Source: Syngnathus acus (Eukaryota > Chordata > Actinopteri > Syngnathiformes > Syngnathidae). From it: a stretch of 64,000 nt of DNA. Made by a program: the position numbers and the translations under genes. Within the stretch, counting starts at the first letter, position 1. Each line of letters starts with the position of its first letter. Shown here in pieces: positions 1 through 12,300 of this stretch. Below the pieces are notes generated by a model. The model did not search any database and was not told where the DNA came from. It saw nothing but the letters and a program-made list of their open reading frames with translations. The stretch covers positions 1,795,342 through 1,859,341 of the forward strand of contig NC_051090.1 of assembly GCF_901709675.1 (NCBI RefSeq), written 5' to 3'.

Positions 1-2833
1 TGATGCGGTAGACGTTACGGCTGGCATCATAGAAGAAGGACACGGTGACTGCATGCTTACTGGCCGGCAGCCAGTTGCGTTTTGTAGCCGGGTCGATCTG
101 GAAAACGTGAGCTCGGGCGCTGAAGATGGGCTGCTCCCTTTGAAATGCATGAATATTGCATGTTAATGACCCAATTTAAACACAGGCGACATGCTCACTG
201 CTTTTGACTGACAATAAAGGCAACTCCTTACATATAATGGATTCTTAGTCGATAAATACTGATTTAAAAGATAAGAATGGAATGTTCTGTATTTAAAAAA
301 AAAAATGCATCCATAGTTGAATTATGAGGATATTCACGCCCTGTATAATTTTCTTTTTACACGGTAATGTAAAATAAGATCTATGAGGCGCTGTGAAATT
401 CATTATTGAGACCGTTTAAAGTGTTTTATTGTTTCAAATGTACCGATATGGAACATTTTAACTTCTGCTTATATTTTGTAACAATTGTAACAATACAGCA
501 TAATGCATTTTAATGGGAAATTTTGCTTAGAAAGTCAATTTGAGGTTCGAGATGAATCAAAGAATGGATTGAGAGCAAACTGCACGATCATTTCGTTTGA
601 GGGTAAAGCTGTGTGTTCATGTATGCAATGAGATGCCATTATTACACTTTTGTCATGGTAATTAAAATAATATGGGCCAGCCCTTTGGATGATCTTATGA
701 AAAAGGTTCTTTCGTATGGGTCGGCAGTGGCTATATGAAGCATTGTTCCATGTGGATTTGCTTGAAATTACCCAACATTTGCATACAAACAATAGTTATT
801 GTTGCTGAAGCTGCAATAAGAGACAAAAGCGGCAGAGCCAAGACGCCTCTGGGTGTAATTTGGGTCCACTGTTGTACCAGATAGAGAGTAACTGGTAAAA
901 CCTAGTTTTTTTCCCCCAAGAAAATAAGTATAACTTAATAAGTAACAGTTGGCCTTTACATGTTAGGTGGTGAATGTTAAAAAGGTGCCACTTGAGTTCT
1001 GCAAATTGCCCATTAACGATTGAAAAATATATGCATGATGCCCAAAGGTAAGTACACAAATTAGAATCAGAAATGACAAAACAGAATAAAAGAAAAAAAA
1101 AAAAACGGTCTCACTGTTTTGAGAGCTGGCTGTTCTTTACCAAGTATTTAAATGACACCTTACTGGAAAAAGTTCTTTATAACATCAAATGATGAATTGA
1201 TTAAAAGATTTTCTTATGATTATGTTATTTTTAATTATCATGGATAAAGCAAATTAAAATAACCATGTTTGATTTTCCGCTGTAAAATCAATTATCTGAC
1301 TGAATAACAGTAAAAAGAAAAGACAACACCAAGTGAATTAATTATCCTCCCAGCAATTAAGCGAATGTGAGTCAGCCCAAACATTTCCACTCTATCATCC
1401 TCTCATCTTAATGAGAAGTGATGATTGACAGTTTATCACTCCCAGTCACGGGGGAATTAAAAAATGCCATTATTTTACAGGTCTTGTTATTGCTTCATGA
1501 AAAGCCTCTCAAGCTAATCAGCCCAGAGGAGAATCATCACAAACGAGCAGATTCAAACGGGATTAAAGCGCTTGAGGACGAGTAAATACTGCACAGCAGC
1601 TTGACAGCCGCTAGAAACCTGTCTGATAGAATAACCAGTTTTACCAATACTTTGCAGCTTAATTAATTGGAAACTGAGCAACTTTTGACTTTCAGGAAAT
1701 TCAGAAAATTGTTGGTGACCTATGGAGTAGGAAAAAAAATGAATAAGAACATTCATTTGTCTGTCGCCTGAATTCTGTGACAGGTCAACTGAATCGATCA
1801 GTCGCCATCTTTTCCAGGTCATATGTCTGTTTCCTCCGCGCTCATTGCTGCTCATCCATGCACGTGTGCACACGCAGATTACAGCTCAGTAATTAAAAGG
1901 GTCACAAACATGTACAGTCAATTTCACTTTTTTTTTTTTTTTTTAACATTATGTGGGCTTAACTCATTCACTGCCATTGACGCATATAGACGTCAATATG
2001 CGTCAATGGCAGTGAATGAGTTAAGCATCATTGCGGATATTGGTGTCAGACAAAATCATTGTCAGGAGCAACATTCAGTGATTGGTTGAAACTCTCCCCG
2101 ACAAAAAAGCTATCTGATGTGATAGCATAGCGACCTTTCCTTAGGTTTCTATGGCAATTGTTTCCATGTGTGTCCTCGTCATTAGAGAGCCGCATTAAGA
2201 CACTTTGATTAAGAGCAAATGGGTTCATGTTGAGTCCAGTGATTAGCGGTTGTTCTCCGAAAATGTCATTCCTCAGTTAAACAAAATTTTTGAAGAACAA
2301 ATGTGGAAAAGAGACTGACGTGATACAAAAGGAATTTCATGCAGGGAGGGGGGGGAGCATCATGTCTTGAACATTAAAAGGTCATTTGGAGAGGGAAAGG
2401 TAAAATATTATAGAATCTAAAGCTCACAAAAAAAGGTCTCTACCCGAGTTTTCGTTTACATTTGCAGTTTGATATCATTTATTTATATTATATGTCAATG
2501 TTGTTAAAAAAAAGTAGGGATAGGTATACTGATCCCCAGTAGCTCCCAAAAAAGGCCTTATATTATTCTGAAGAGCCAAATATCATTTATATTCACAATA
2601 AATGATCAATTATAAATGGACTTATTTTTGGTCAGTGCTTAATGTTTACATTTTTGATGTAGTCCACCATTAAAAGTTATGTGATGCTCATAATCACCGC
2701 TACCATCTTAATCATCAGTGAGACAATATGGCTAATAATAGAGGGGGAGGTCATTCCAGGTCACTTGTTACCCATCCCTGCCATGCATGGCTATGAAACG
2801 GAGTGAATACCTCTCTCGGTGTAGCGGGTACAT
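1..2833 (-). CDS. homer3: Homer scaffold protein, Homer3-type, 5' end only
   Basis: Homer proteins are postsynaptic scaffolds whose N-terminal EVH1 domain binds proline-rich motifs in mGluR1/5, IP3 and ryanodine receptors and Shank. The minus-strand exon at 1-127 encodes the first EVH1 strand, with [16 protein letters not shown] followed by ATKRNW and the [10 protein letters not shown] core. The residues RE before QPIF and ATKRNW fit Homer3 better than Homer1 or Homer2 as I recall them. An upstream exon at 2811-2833 gives an ATG, eight codons and a GTATTC donor. It joins in phase (AG plus G, making Arg) to give MYPLHRER before EQPIFS. The rest of the gene lies off the left edge. The family call is firm; the paralogue rests on sequence plus the neighbours crtc1, klhl26 and comp. 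The short first coding exon is an inference. Confidence 0.8.
134..2810 (-). other. Intron 1 of homer3, non-coding
   Basis: About 2.7 kb of AT-rich sequence with no supported exon. It holds a near-perfect hairpin repeat at 1957-2026, listed separately, poly-A and poly-T runs near 300, 1100 and 1930, and a G run near 2346. Confidence 0.6.
1957..2026. repeat. Perfect inverted repeat, 30-base arms
   Basis: The arms at 1957-1986 and 1997-2026 are exact reverse complements around a 10-base loop, TAGACGTCAA. The arm core CTGCCATTGACG followed by TAGACGTCAA also occurs in comp intron 11 near 21641-21673. This therefore looks like a dispersed, foldback-type repeat family rather than a private palindrome. 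Confidence 0.85.
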
Positions 2834-4110
2834 TTTATTGCTGGAAGACAACTCCTCTGCAGCAGAAAGAAAAAAGTCAGGGTGAAAGAAGATTGTTAGG
2901 CAAAGAATGACATTTTTGACTCACCAATGGAGCCTCTAAAATGATGGGTGTCAAACCTAAGGGCCCAGATACAGCCCGCCATATCATTTTATGTGTATTT
3001 TACGTGATGTAAGAGGGTCAATGGATGTGTGTGATGGGCTTACTTGACTTGATTTCTCAAGAGTAAATCAGGAAGAAAAAGTTCTAAAACTACACTTGAA
3101 CAATCACAAGTGGCAAACCAAACTAGTAAATATGATTGCATTCTGTTTATTGTGGTATAATACACAGTGTGTTTGAAGCAAACTATTGGCAGAAAGCAGA
3201 AGCCAAATCAAATATACACTGTACAGATGAAGAGACACAGCACAGCTTGAGCTTCCCCATGCAAACAAACCAAGTAGCCACTTTTTGCAGCAAAAGCGGG
3301 CCACTAGTGTGTGCGACGGATGGAAATAGAGAACAGGAAATTAGTGGAGTTGCCGTAAACTGCACACACGCGCAACCTCGGCTTGAATGTTTCATCACAT
3401 GACTGTGAAACTGAAACAGCCCTTGTTAAAGAAAAAATAAATAAATAGAAAAGTCTCTATTATGGTCAATAATATCGCTCTATAATTCAACGTAAGGCAT
3501 TACCAGTAGGTTTGACCTTTATGGGGTCACACGGGTCAAGCTGTAAGAAAGCAGGTCAAGCGTTGAAGTTTACAAGCGCATCAGTATAAACGACGAAAAA
3601 TGAGATGCGTGCCAAGTCGTGCTAAATTCATAATGTCTTCCACTGGAGTCCCGATTTCACTAGCGGGGAGAACGTCAAACTTACCCCATGCTCCGAGGAT
3701 CTTCAAATTAGAAGTGAATGCAAAAAGCCTTTTCACTGAAGTCCAAACTGTGAGTGATTTTCCTGCAAAACGCTCCAACTTGTATTTTTCCGCGAATCGT
3801 GGGGGAAAATGACTTCCGACTCCTCGTTTTTCTTCCGAAAGGAGTCCTCTCTTCTCAAATCAGTTGGAGTCCAGCCTGCTTCCCTTTGTCCGCGTCTTTC
3901 CCCAGCCAGCCAGCCAGCCAACAACGCCGCGACTGTGACTCTGTGCGTAATTACGCACCCGGATCTGTTGAGCAGCTCGAGTATCCACACAGGGAGAAGA
4001 AAGCCAACGAAAGCCGGAAAACACAGCGTTTTTGGCCCAACTTCCTCCGGGACGTAAATTCGAGTCGGTTCTTCTCCAGTCTCGCTGCCAAGTCACAATG
4101 AGATCCCACT
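2834..4110 (-). promoter_or_regulatory. Probable homer3 5' untranslated exons and promoter
   Basis: On the minus strand, an acceptor TCTGCTGCAG would open an exon at 2856 leading to the ATG at 2833. A strong donor, GTAAGTTTG, would close a non-coding exon at about 3682. The block 3630-4100 is richer in GC and CpG than its surroundings and contains CCAGCCAGCCAGCCAG. Several overlapping ORFs on both strands here look like CpG-island noise. The transcription start is not determined. Confidence 0.4.
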
Positions 4111-5599
4111 AACACCCATTGGTGGGACCTTGGAGCGTTATTAGCGCCATCTGCTGGTCAGAGATGGAACAAGAACAAAGTACCCCGCCCCCAATTCTAT
4201 CTCCAATGTCGGAGTGAAAAGTACACATGAAAAGAAATCAATGGAAAACAAGCTGTGTATTCCCGTTTGGGGTATTCTGTTTTTATGAATGTAATAATGT
4301 GTAATAACTTGTCTGACAGGTGATCATTCAAAATTGTGTTTATTACGTTGCTTGTACTTTACAGCCGTAAAACTGCACTGCATCATATTGAGAGCTGTTA
4401 CTCATATTTTCTTTTCTTATTTCACGACTTGGAGATATTAAATAGCTATCGGTGTGATGCAGTGCAGACAGACAGATGACAAAAAAATGATGCAGGAGGA
4501 AACCACATAGCCTTTGACTCATTCTTTATTTAATCTTCACAGCCCATTTCCTCCATCATGAGCATTCCAGCCGAGAGATGCTTTAGAAGAATCAGACACA
4601 CCTTATTAAATATGATTTGAAGACACACGTACGTAGCTTTTGCTTATGTGGGCAAAGCAGAAAAACAGTCAAACAAAACGGAAAAGCAATGAGAGCAGTT
4701 TGTTTGCACTGATATTGCTTTTTCCCTCAGTGGTGGTTTCTTTGCAAGGTATGGCATAAACACGATTTTTTTTTTTTTACTGCAGGACAACCCTGAACCA
4801 CTGGCAGCAGTTGTGATTTTAGACTTCACAAGGAAACTTCATGTGAATAAGCATCAATCAGCAGATGATCTTCTGCCAGGAGAAAAAGTATTTCAATAAA
4901 GCAGCAAGTGAATCATTCGCTGCTTGAGTTCTTTCATGACTTTCCGCATGAAATGGCTGCTTACAAAATTTATCACATCATCTCTGTACTAACATGGATG
5001 ATTAGATCGTTGTGGTTTGATTATGTGTGGGGGAAACCATTTGAGCATTTATTTTCTATCCACATGCATTCTTCATTTGAAATGCTTTTCTGGGCTTTTA
5101 CTGCATTCTATTCCATCCTTTGTTATTTCTTGTTAGTTGTTTCTTCTCCCTTCAGTCTCCTATTCAGGAGGTGGAATACTCTATTGGGTTTAGGTCCAGT
5201 CTGAACTTCCATTTTCCTCCCTGCTGAAGTGTGTTGGTCAGATGTTTGAGGTGAGTAAGCTATCATTTGTTTTCCAATCACTATTTTGAGATTGCGACAC
5301 GGAATCTAACAAATAAAGCGCTTTTTCTTTTCCTATTGAAGCCTAGTTCTCATGGCCTTGTGCATGTTACGCCGCCTAGCGACCAGAACGTGTCACTACA
5401 ACAGGAGGGCGGATACATTTGTCGTGACGTCACCGGGTCACAACAGGCGTCAACAGTCGATGGCGTTCTTCTCCGATTCAAGCAGTCCCCTGACGACTCA
5501 ATGCATTAATTGAAACAACCATGCCAACACAGCGTGTCTTATTCATTCTCTGATGATCTCTTGCAAAAATGCTCCATGAATTTCCCCGTGTGCTAGAAG
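4111..5599. other. Intergenic region and klhl26 5' flank
   Basis: No coding exon is recognised. A GTGAGT donor at about 5250 could end a non-coding klhl26 exon. A consensus cAMP response element, TGACGTCA, lies at 5425-5432, 168 bases before the klhl26 start codon. Confidence 0.5.
5425..5432. promoter_or_regulatory. Consensus CRE upstream of klhl26
   Basis: A perfect palindromic TGACGTCA in a locally GC-richer stretch before the klhl26 first coding exon. Function is inferred from the motif only. Confidence 0.4.
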
Positions 5600-8393
5600 A
5601 TGGCCAAGTCGGATGGTGGGGCTATCGCATCGACACATTTGCAGAACAGGTGAGTCGCTCGCTGTGGAAGACTGGAGCTAGTCCTCGAGTTGTCATGGAT
5701 GTTTTATCGACATTGTTTCGACTAGCACGCGTTCGAGCCGGGACTAAAATAACAGGAAAGTCCGAGGATCAATCGAGGCCTCCGGATGGGGCTAGGCTAG
5801 GAAGAGCAAGACATATCGATTCTTCAGAATCTCCAAACAGTCACGTTCGAATATTTGGTGGAATCGTAGTCATACCTCGCAAAAACATGGACGTAGTAGA
5901 TTCTCCTGTTACGAGCTTACTTAAGGTCAAATATTTGGGGCATTTCTACAGCACTATGAATTTTTTATGTTGCCCACATTATTTATTTAAGGTGAAAGCA
6001 AATAGTGGGCAATGAAAATACGTACAGCTGTTACAAAACGTCAACCTCTAAAATAAAGGCCCAAGTTTCACTTTATTGGTTTTAGGAAGATGACAAGTGT
6101 TTGTTTTGTGTCATTTATTGAGCAATATGTTTTTTTTTATCAGACACGTTTGTAACTCACACTTTTGCACTGAGTGACGTCATGTGCGAAATAACTTTAT
6201 TTTAGGAAGGTGACAAACGCTTTTGTGTCATTTATTGAGCAATATTTCTTTATATCAGACATTAATACACGTTTGTCACTTCCACTTTTGCACTGACTGA
6301 TGTTTTGTTCTGACAAAATGATAACTATTGCAAATAAAATTCGTTTCACAGTGTTATGGATTCATCCAGAAGACTTTAAATTCTTAGGTCTGGCTGACCT
6401 AAAATGCAAAATTCATTTGTGAATCTGAAAGTTCAAATCGGAGAAGATCCCTTCTTTCACTCCCATTGACAAGGCCTTTTTGTCTTTCAGTATGGCTAGC
6501 AAGAATAGCGCCCTCCGCTGCACCTTTTCTGCTCCCAGCCACAGTGCCACCCTCCTCCAGGGCTTGTCCATTTTGAGGGCTCAAGGTCAACTTCTTGACG
6601 TGGTGCTGGCCATCAACGAGGAGCGCTTCCACGTCCACAAAGCTGTGCTGGCTGCTTGTAGCGATTACTTCAGGTCAGTGTGGATCACATTTCCATTTTT
6701 CAATTCTAAAGCACCTCGCTGACACTCAAAGTAAAAGAGAGAGAAATGTAATCCACTGGAAAATGTCTACCCTTTGCACTTGTGTTTATGTTGCAGAGCT
6801 ATGTTCACTGGAGGCATGAAGGAGTCAAATCAAAATACCATTGAGCTGAAAGGCTTGTCTGCCCGGGGCCTCAAGCATATTATAGACTTTGCTTACAGCT
6901 CGGAAGTCACTTTAGATCTGGACTGCATTCAGGATGTCCTTGGAGCAGCTGTCTTCCTCCAGATGGTCCCCGTCGTGGAACTCTGCGAAGAGTTCCTCCA
7001 GTCAGCCATGAGCGTTAAGACATGCCTACACATTGACCAAATGGCAACCACCTTCAGCTTGTCTTCCCTCAAGGCGTCGGTGGATGCCTTCACCTTTCGC
7101 CACTTCCTTCAAATCGCCGAGGAGGAGGACTTTTTGCACATTCCCAAGGAGCGCCTGGTCTTCTTCCTGCAAAGCACCAAGCTGAAGAATTGTAGCGAGA
7201 TCGAACTCTTCCACGCGGCCATTCGATGGCTGCGCCACGACGATTCTCGCCGCGCTCAAGCCAGCAGCGTCCTCTGCCACGTGCGCTTCCCTCTCATGCG
7301 TTCGTCGGAGCTGGTGGACACCATTCAGAGGGTAGACATCATGGTGGAGGACGTGCAGTGCCGCCAGTACCTCCTGGAAGCTTTCAATTACCAAATCCTT
7401 CCCTTCCGACAACACGAGATGCGGTCGCCGCGCACGCTCATTCGTTCCGACGTGGTATCTTTTATCACCTTCGGCGGGACCCCGTACACCGACAACGACC
7501 GCACCGTAAGCACCAAGGTGTACTACCTCCCCGACGTGGCCTCCCGCCAGTTTAAGGAGTTGACCGAGATGGACACGGGGTGCAGCCACGCCTGTGTCGC
7601 CGTCCTCGATAACTTTGTGTACGTCGTGGGCGGGCAGCATTTACAATATCGCAGCGGCGAGGGCGCCGTCGACAGCTGCGTGCGCTTCGATCCGCACTTG
7701 AACCAGTGGCTACGCATCCAACCGATGCAGGAAGCCCGCATCCAGTTTCACCTCAACGTCATGAACGGGAAACTTTACGCCACCGGGGGGCGCAATCGAT
7801 CCGGCAGTCTGGCATCTGTGGAGTGCTACTGCCCAAAGAAAAATGAGTGGAGCTATGTGGAGCCGTTAAAACGCAGGATTTGGGGTCATGCCGGGACTCC
7901 GTGCGGAGAAAAGCTGTACATCTCCGGCGGTTACGGCGTCTCTTTGGAGGACAAGAAAACGCTTCACTGTTACGATCCGGCGGCCGACCAGTGGGACTTT
8001 CGAGCGCCCATGAACGAACCGAGAGTGCTACATGCCATGATATGCAGTAGAAGTCGGGTCTACGCTTTGGGTGGACGCATGGACCACGTGGACCGCTGTT
8101 TCGACGTGCTGGCTGTGGAGTATTACGATCCACAGAGTGACCAGTGGACCACCGTCAGCCCCATGAGAGCAGGGCAGTCCGAGTCGGGTTGCTGCTTACT
8201 GGACGGAAAGATCTACATTGTCGGAGGCTACAACTGGCACCTGAACAACGTCACCAGCATCGTCCAGGTGTACAACACAGAGAGCGACGAGTGGGAGAGA
8301 GATTTGCACTTCCCCGAATCCTTTGCTGGGATCGCTTGTGCACCCATTATACTTCCACAGACACGCGTTGAATATTTGACCTCTTGGCTGTGA
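5600..8393 (+). CDS. klhl26: Kelch-like protein 26, CUL3 substrate adaptor
   Basis: Complete three-exon gene: 5600-5649, 6491-6673 and 6797-8393, totalling 1830 nt or 609 residues (human about 615). The first exon encodes MAKSDGG and joins through AG|T as Ser to MASKNSALRCTFSAPSHS. The order is a BTB domain (about residues 45-160, with the AACSDYFR and MFTGGM elements), a BACK domain, then Kelch repeats visible as repeated GG pairs (FVYVVGGQ, YATGGR, YISGGY, YALGGR, YIVGGY). BTB-Kelch proteins join substrates to the CUL3 ubiquitin ligase through BTB; the Kelch propeller binds the substrate, which is not known here. The third exon holds the whole BACK-Kelch part, as in mammals. The start codon is supported by the tight donor at 5650. 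Confidence 0.95.
6071..6300. repeat. Tandem duplication in klhl26 intron 1
   Basis: Two adjacent diverged units, 6071-6177 and 6194-6300. They share TTTAGGAAG, TGTCATTTATTGAGCAATAT, ATCAGAC and CACTTTTGCACTGA in the same order. They lie between coding exons 1 and 2. Confidence 0.75.
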
Positions 8394-9370
8394 AAATGTG
8401 CATTATTCAGGCTCAGATGATTCAAGAGAAGGACGGGAAGCGGGAGGAGCTTCATAGCACAATACGTTCTGATGTAGAGTTTGTACATGATATCGCCTCA
8501 CGTGATTACTTGATTTTGTTAGATTTCATATTTTGATCATTTCACATTTGATTTTGCAGATAAACACAGTCATTATTATAAATGGCTACATCATTACGCG
8601 ATGACTCGGTTATTTCATCTGTGTTTATCATGCAAAGATGAAATCATACAACTCAGATTTTGATATCACTCGTTTTAATCAGTACAGTAATGGGGACCGG
8701 TATTGTCTTGATTCAACTGTAGTTCAGTGATGTACTGTATTTCTGAGAAGCACCAAGTCCTTAACTTTTTTCTATTTATTTCTCACGATGCTAAGGTCAG
8801 CTTGTATTGATCCTACTTACTATCATTGTATAATTCCTGTGTGTGAACCTTTTTGTGTCAACAACCTGACGCAGAGTCTCTGTGAATGTCAGCGCTTAAG
8901 CGCTTTTGTCTTGTGCACGAAACATCAGGGTCTGTCATGTTTATTTATCCTTACCTGCATTCAAATGGTCTCTTAGTGTCTCAAATTGGAATTTTGACTG
9001 CATTTTTCAAAACAGAAGGAAACACTACTCAATTACATTGTAGGATGTAATGACCATGCACAAGCGGCTAAGGATGTACTTTGCCCTGTCAGCAAAAGCA
9101 CATTAAAATTTCAAGTGCAATATAAAGGGGACTCTCGTCACATGGGAATGTAATCATTTAATAAAATAAAGCTGCATCTTGTTTTAAAACATAACATTGT
9201 CTCGTAAAGATTTACTTGATCAACATGCGGGGGGGGGGAGCAAAAGGTGGGCGCGGCTGCATCGTCGTCCGACCCCGCCTTCCGCGCTTGGCGGCGTTGA
9301 CTGTGCGTGATGACGTCACCAGAAGGCCCCAACGTGGTGCGTAACGTAACGTTCCATTCAGAGAAGAGGG
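8394..9370 (+). other. klhl26 3' untranslated region running into the crtc1 promoter
   Basis: No ORF of note. A polyadenylation signal, AATAAA, occurs at 9160-9165. About 140 bases later the GC-rich crtc1 promoter begins, so the two same-strand genes are nearly abutting. Confidence 0.6.
9311..9318. promoter_or_regulatory. Consensus CRE in the crtc1 promoter
   Basis: A perfect TGACGTCA sits 57 bases before the crtc1 ATG in a GC-rich stretch. The product is a CREB coactivator, so CREB feedback on its own gene is a reasonable inference; the motif alone does not prove it. Confidence 0.5.
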
Positions 9371-9374
9371 AAAG

Positions 9375-12300
9375 ATGGCGTCCTCTAACAATCCCCGCAA
9401 ATTTAGCGAAAAAATCGCTTTGCATAACCAGAAACAGGCGGAAGAAACTGCGGCATTTGAAGAGGTTATGAAAGACTTGAATGTCACCAGAGCTGCACGG
9501 GTAAGACGTGCCAGAAGCTGTTTTCCGCATTTGGCAGCTCGCGAATGCTGTGAAATTAAATGTGAACGTTTATGCGCTAAAAGGCGAAGTAAACGCGTCT
9601 ATTGCAGCAACAAGACCCGCTAATGGATGTTTTTTTTTTTTTTTCCTCAACAAAAACGTGCAAGGAAATCGCTAACAATAATAACGCGACACCTTTTTCT
9701 GCAAATTAGCCTCGTTATTGCATAGGGGCTTAGAATGAATGTGCACCTGTCCTCTAGCTGCTTGATGTGAACATGCACCACTGACAGTTAATTAGCAAAT
9801 GAATCGTTTGGCTTGTAAATCACGACTTTACAAGGCGGGCAATTATTTGACGATAAAGTGTCGGTATTGATGGAGAAGCCTGAAGGGTTTATGTTGGCAA
9901 GCCGTGCTAATGTTCGCGTTAATGTTAGTCGCTTTCTCCAGCTGTGGTTTGTTTTGATCTCGTCCTCTACCAGCTACATTAGCTCGCTAGCGTAGCACTC
10001 ATTATAAACACCCTGTAAATAATTGCATATTTTATTCGACATTCATTTTTAGTTGAGGTATCATTAAATGTATTTGACAGTCGTTGTAATGTCGAATAAA
10101 ATAATGCACCAATAAATCACTGGGTTTAGAATTTGTTTTCTTGTCATTTGAAATGCTAAATCTATACATTTATATGCATTTATTATATATATTTCAATTC
10201 AGTACATTGTTAAATGTATTGTTTTGGCTGTACATTAGTGTAAACATTAATTGTGATGTTAGTTGCTATTGGTAAAATGAAAAATATTTTGCATTTCCAT
10301 TGTACAGGATGTCATTTCATTGCATTTGATCATATGATTCCATGTTGACTGGCTGGAAAGCAACCCATCCTTGCATTTATATGAACCCAAATGAATTTAC
10401 TCTGATAAGGAAATGTGTCAGGTGCATTGCAAATTAATGCAGGCCACATTGACAGCTGTCAGGCATTAATATATTTGTTTATTATGGAAGATTTTGTGTG
10501 AAACGATTGACATATAACATCCTCATCTGCTTGATGTCATTAGGCTGCTTGATGTTATTTTTTTGCATTACTTTTTTGTACAGTCAGATCCACCATGCAC
10601 TCATGCTGTCATGCACTTTTACTTTGCACAGTTGCAGTTACAGAAGACCCAGTATTTGCAACTAGGGCAGAATCGTGGACAGTACTATGGAGGCTCACTG
10701 CCCAATGTCAATCAGATTGGAAATGGCAACATTGACCTGCCTTTTCAGGTGAGCTGGTTTGTTTTTGTCCAGAGAAACCTTCAGGAAAAATAATGGATGG
10801 TGTACGTTTTAACAAAAAGCAGCCCACTCTTAGATTGGATTTTTGGGGGATCTTGTGGTTCACAACAAAACGGAAGTTTACATCAGTTCTTCACTGTCGT
10901 GGAGTTTGTTTTTTGAAATTTGTAGTATATCATTGCTTGTCATGGCTTTCCATTCTAAAATACATTTGCCAGCTCAAGCTTCAGTATGGGCCCCCATGGC
11001 TTGACTCATTTTGAAATGAACACATTTGCACCATCAGTCCTGAGACCTTTCTGGTACATTTTAGCATGTTGTTGTTGTTGTGTGAGATAGTTTCATCGTT
11101 GCCCTCAGTGACCTGTGAGTGTTCACTCTAGAATTCTGTGCTGGATACCAGTCGCACAACCAGGCATCACGGATTGGTGGATCGTGTTTACCGTGAACGA
11201 AATCGCATCACCTCTCCCCACCGCAGACCTCTTTCGGTTGACAAACATGGACGTCAAATATCCTTTTTCAAGTGAAGTATTATTTCCTTAGCTTGAACAC
11301 ATCCAATTTTCTGAATTAGCATCAATTATTTTTCATATAAATCAGTTGAGTTTATAGTCAAAATATAAAATAATAATAATAAAAAAAGCTGTATTTTATG
11401 GATGGATTATGTATTTTATAAAAAAAAATGGCCAATAAATAACTGCCATTAATTTTGTTTTTTTTAGGAAAATTAATATAAATGTACCCATTTCGATATC
11501 CAAAATGTTCATATCAAAGAGCGCTAACTAAGACATTATTTATTGTTGTATTTTTATTTTCTGCACAGAAAACGTACCAATGAAATTTCTTCCCCTGTTG
11601 CACTCCACCTCTATTACTCATCAAATTTTACAATAATGAGGCACTAACACAAACCTTTTTATTTGTTCTTGAAGCTAACAAACACTGGAATTTTCTTCTC
11701 CATTGGCTCTCTGCGGCCTAATGAGCCAAGAGGCATGAAATGAAGCTGCGGCCAATTTTTCATTCCTCCTTCTTTATTAGCCCTAACTCAATTCACATCG
11801 ACAGCTGCCCCTACAGCTCAGTTTACCTCTCGCCGCCACCAGACACAAGCTGGAGAAGGTAAGCAATCTCCCCTTTGCCATTTTCCCCAGATTGAAACCC
11901 GGCACAGCCAATATTGTGAAAATTCAATGACGTGAACACAAGCTGAGCAATATACGGTGTATTTGTAACAGAACAATTGTTTTCATAGGTAGGAACTTTC
12001 AAATGTACAAAAGCCTCATTTCTCATTGCAGGACAAATTCCGATTCCGCCTTACACCAGAGTACCATGAATCCCAAACCCCAAGAGGTGTTTGCTGGCGG
12101 ATCACAGGAGCTTCAACCTAAACGAGGTATGCGCTTGCAAAAAAGAAAAAAAAACGACTTTTATTCATCCCTTGCCGCAATCCTTGTACAGCAAATGTCA
12201 CAAAGCCGCACGTTCGACTTAAGCGGGTGCAGATCGCAAGCATTCATCAAATATTTATCTAGCTGTAAAGATACGGCTCGCTGCTGCTGCTGCCGCCGCC

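Noticed and set aside
3733-4101. Overlapping ORFs on both strands near 3.7-4.1 kb
   Set aside because: They sit in a CpG-rich presumed promoter, give low-complexity translations and match no family.
5569-6015. 148-codon plus-strand ORF across klhl26 exon 1
   Set aside because: The klhl26 coding exon uses another frame (ATG at 5600, donor at 5650). The rest of this ORF is intron with no family resemblance.
7026-7640. 204-codon minus-strand ORF inside klhl26
   Set aside because: It is the antisense shadow of the klhl26 BACK/Kelch exon and has no recognisable composition or splice context.
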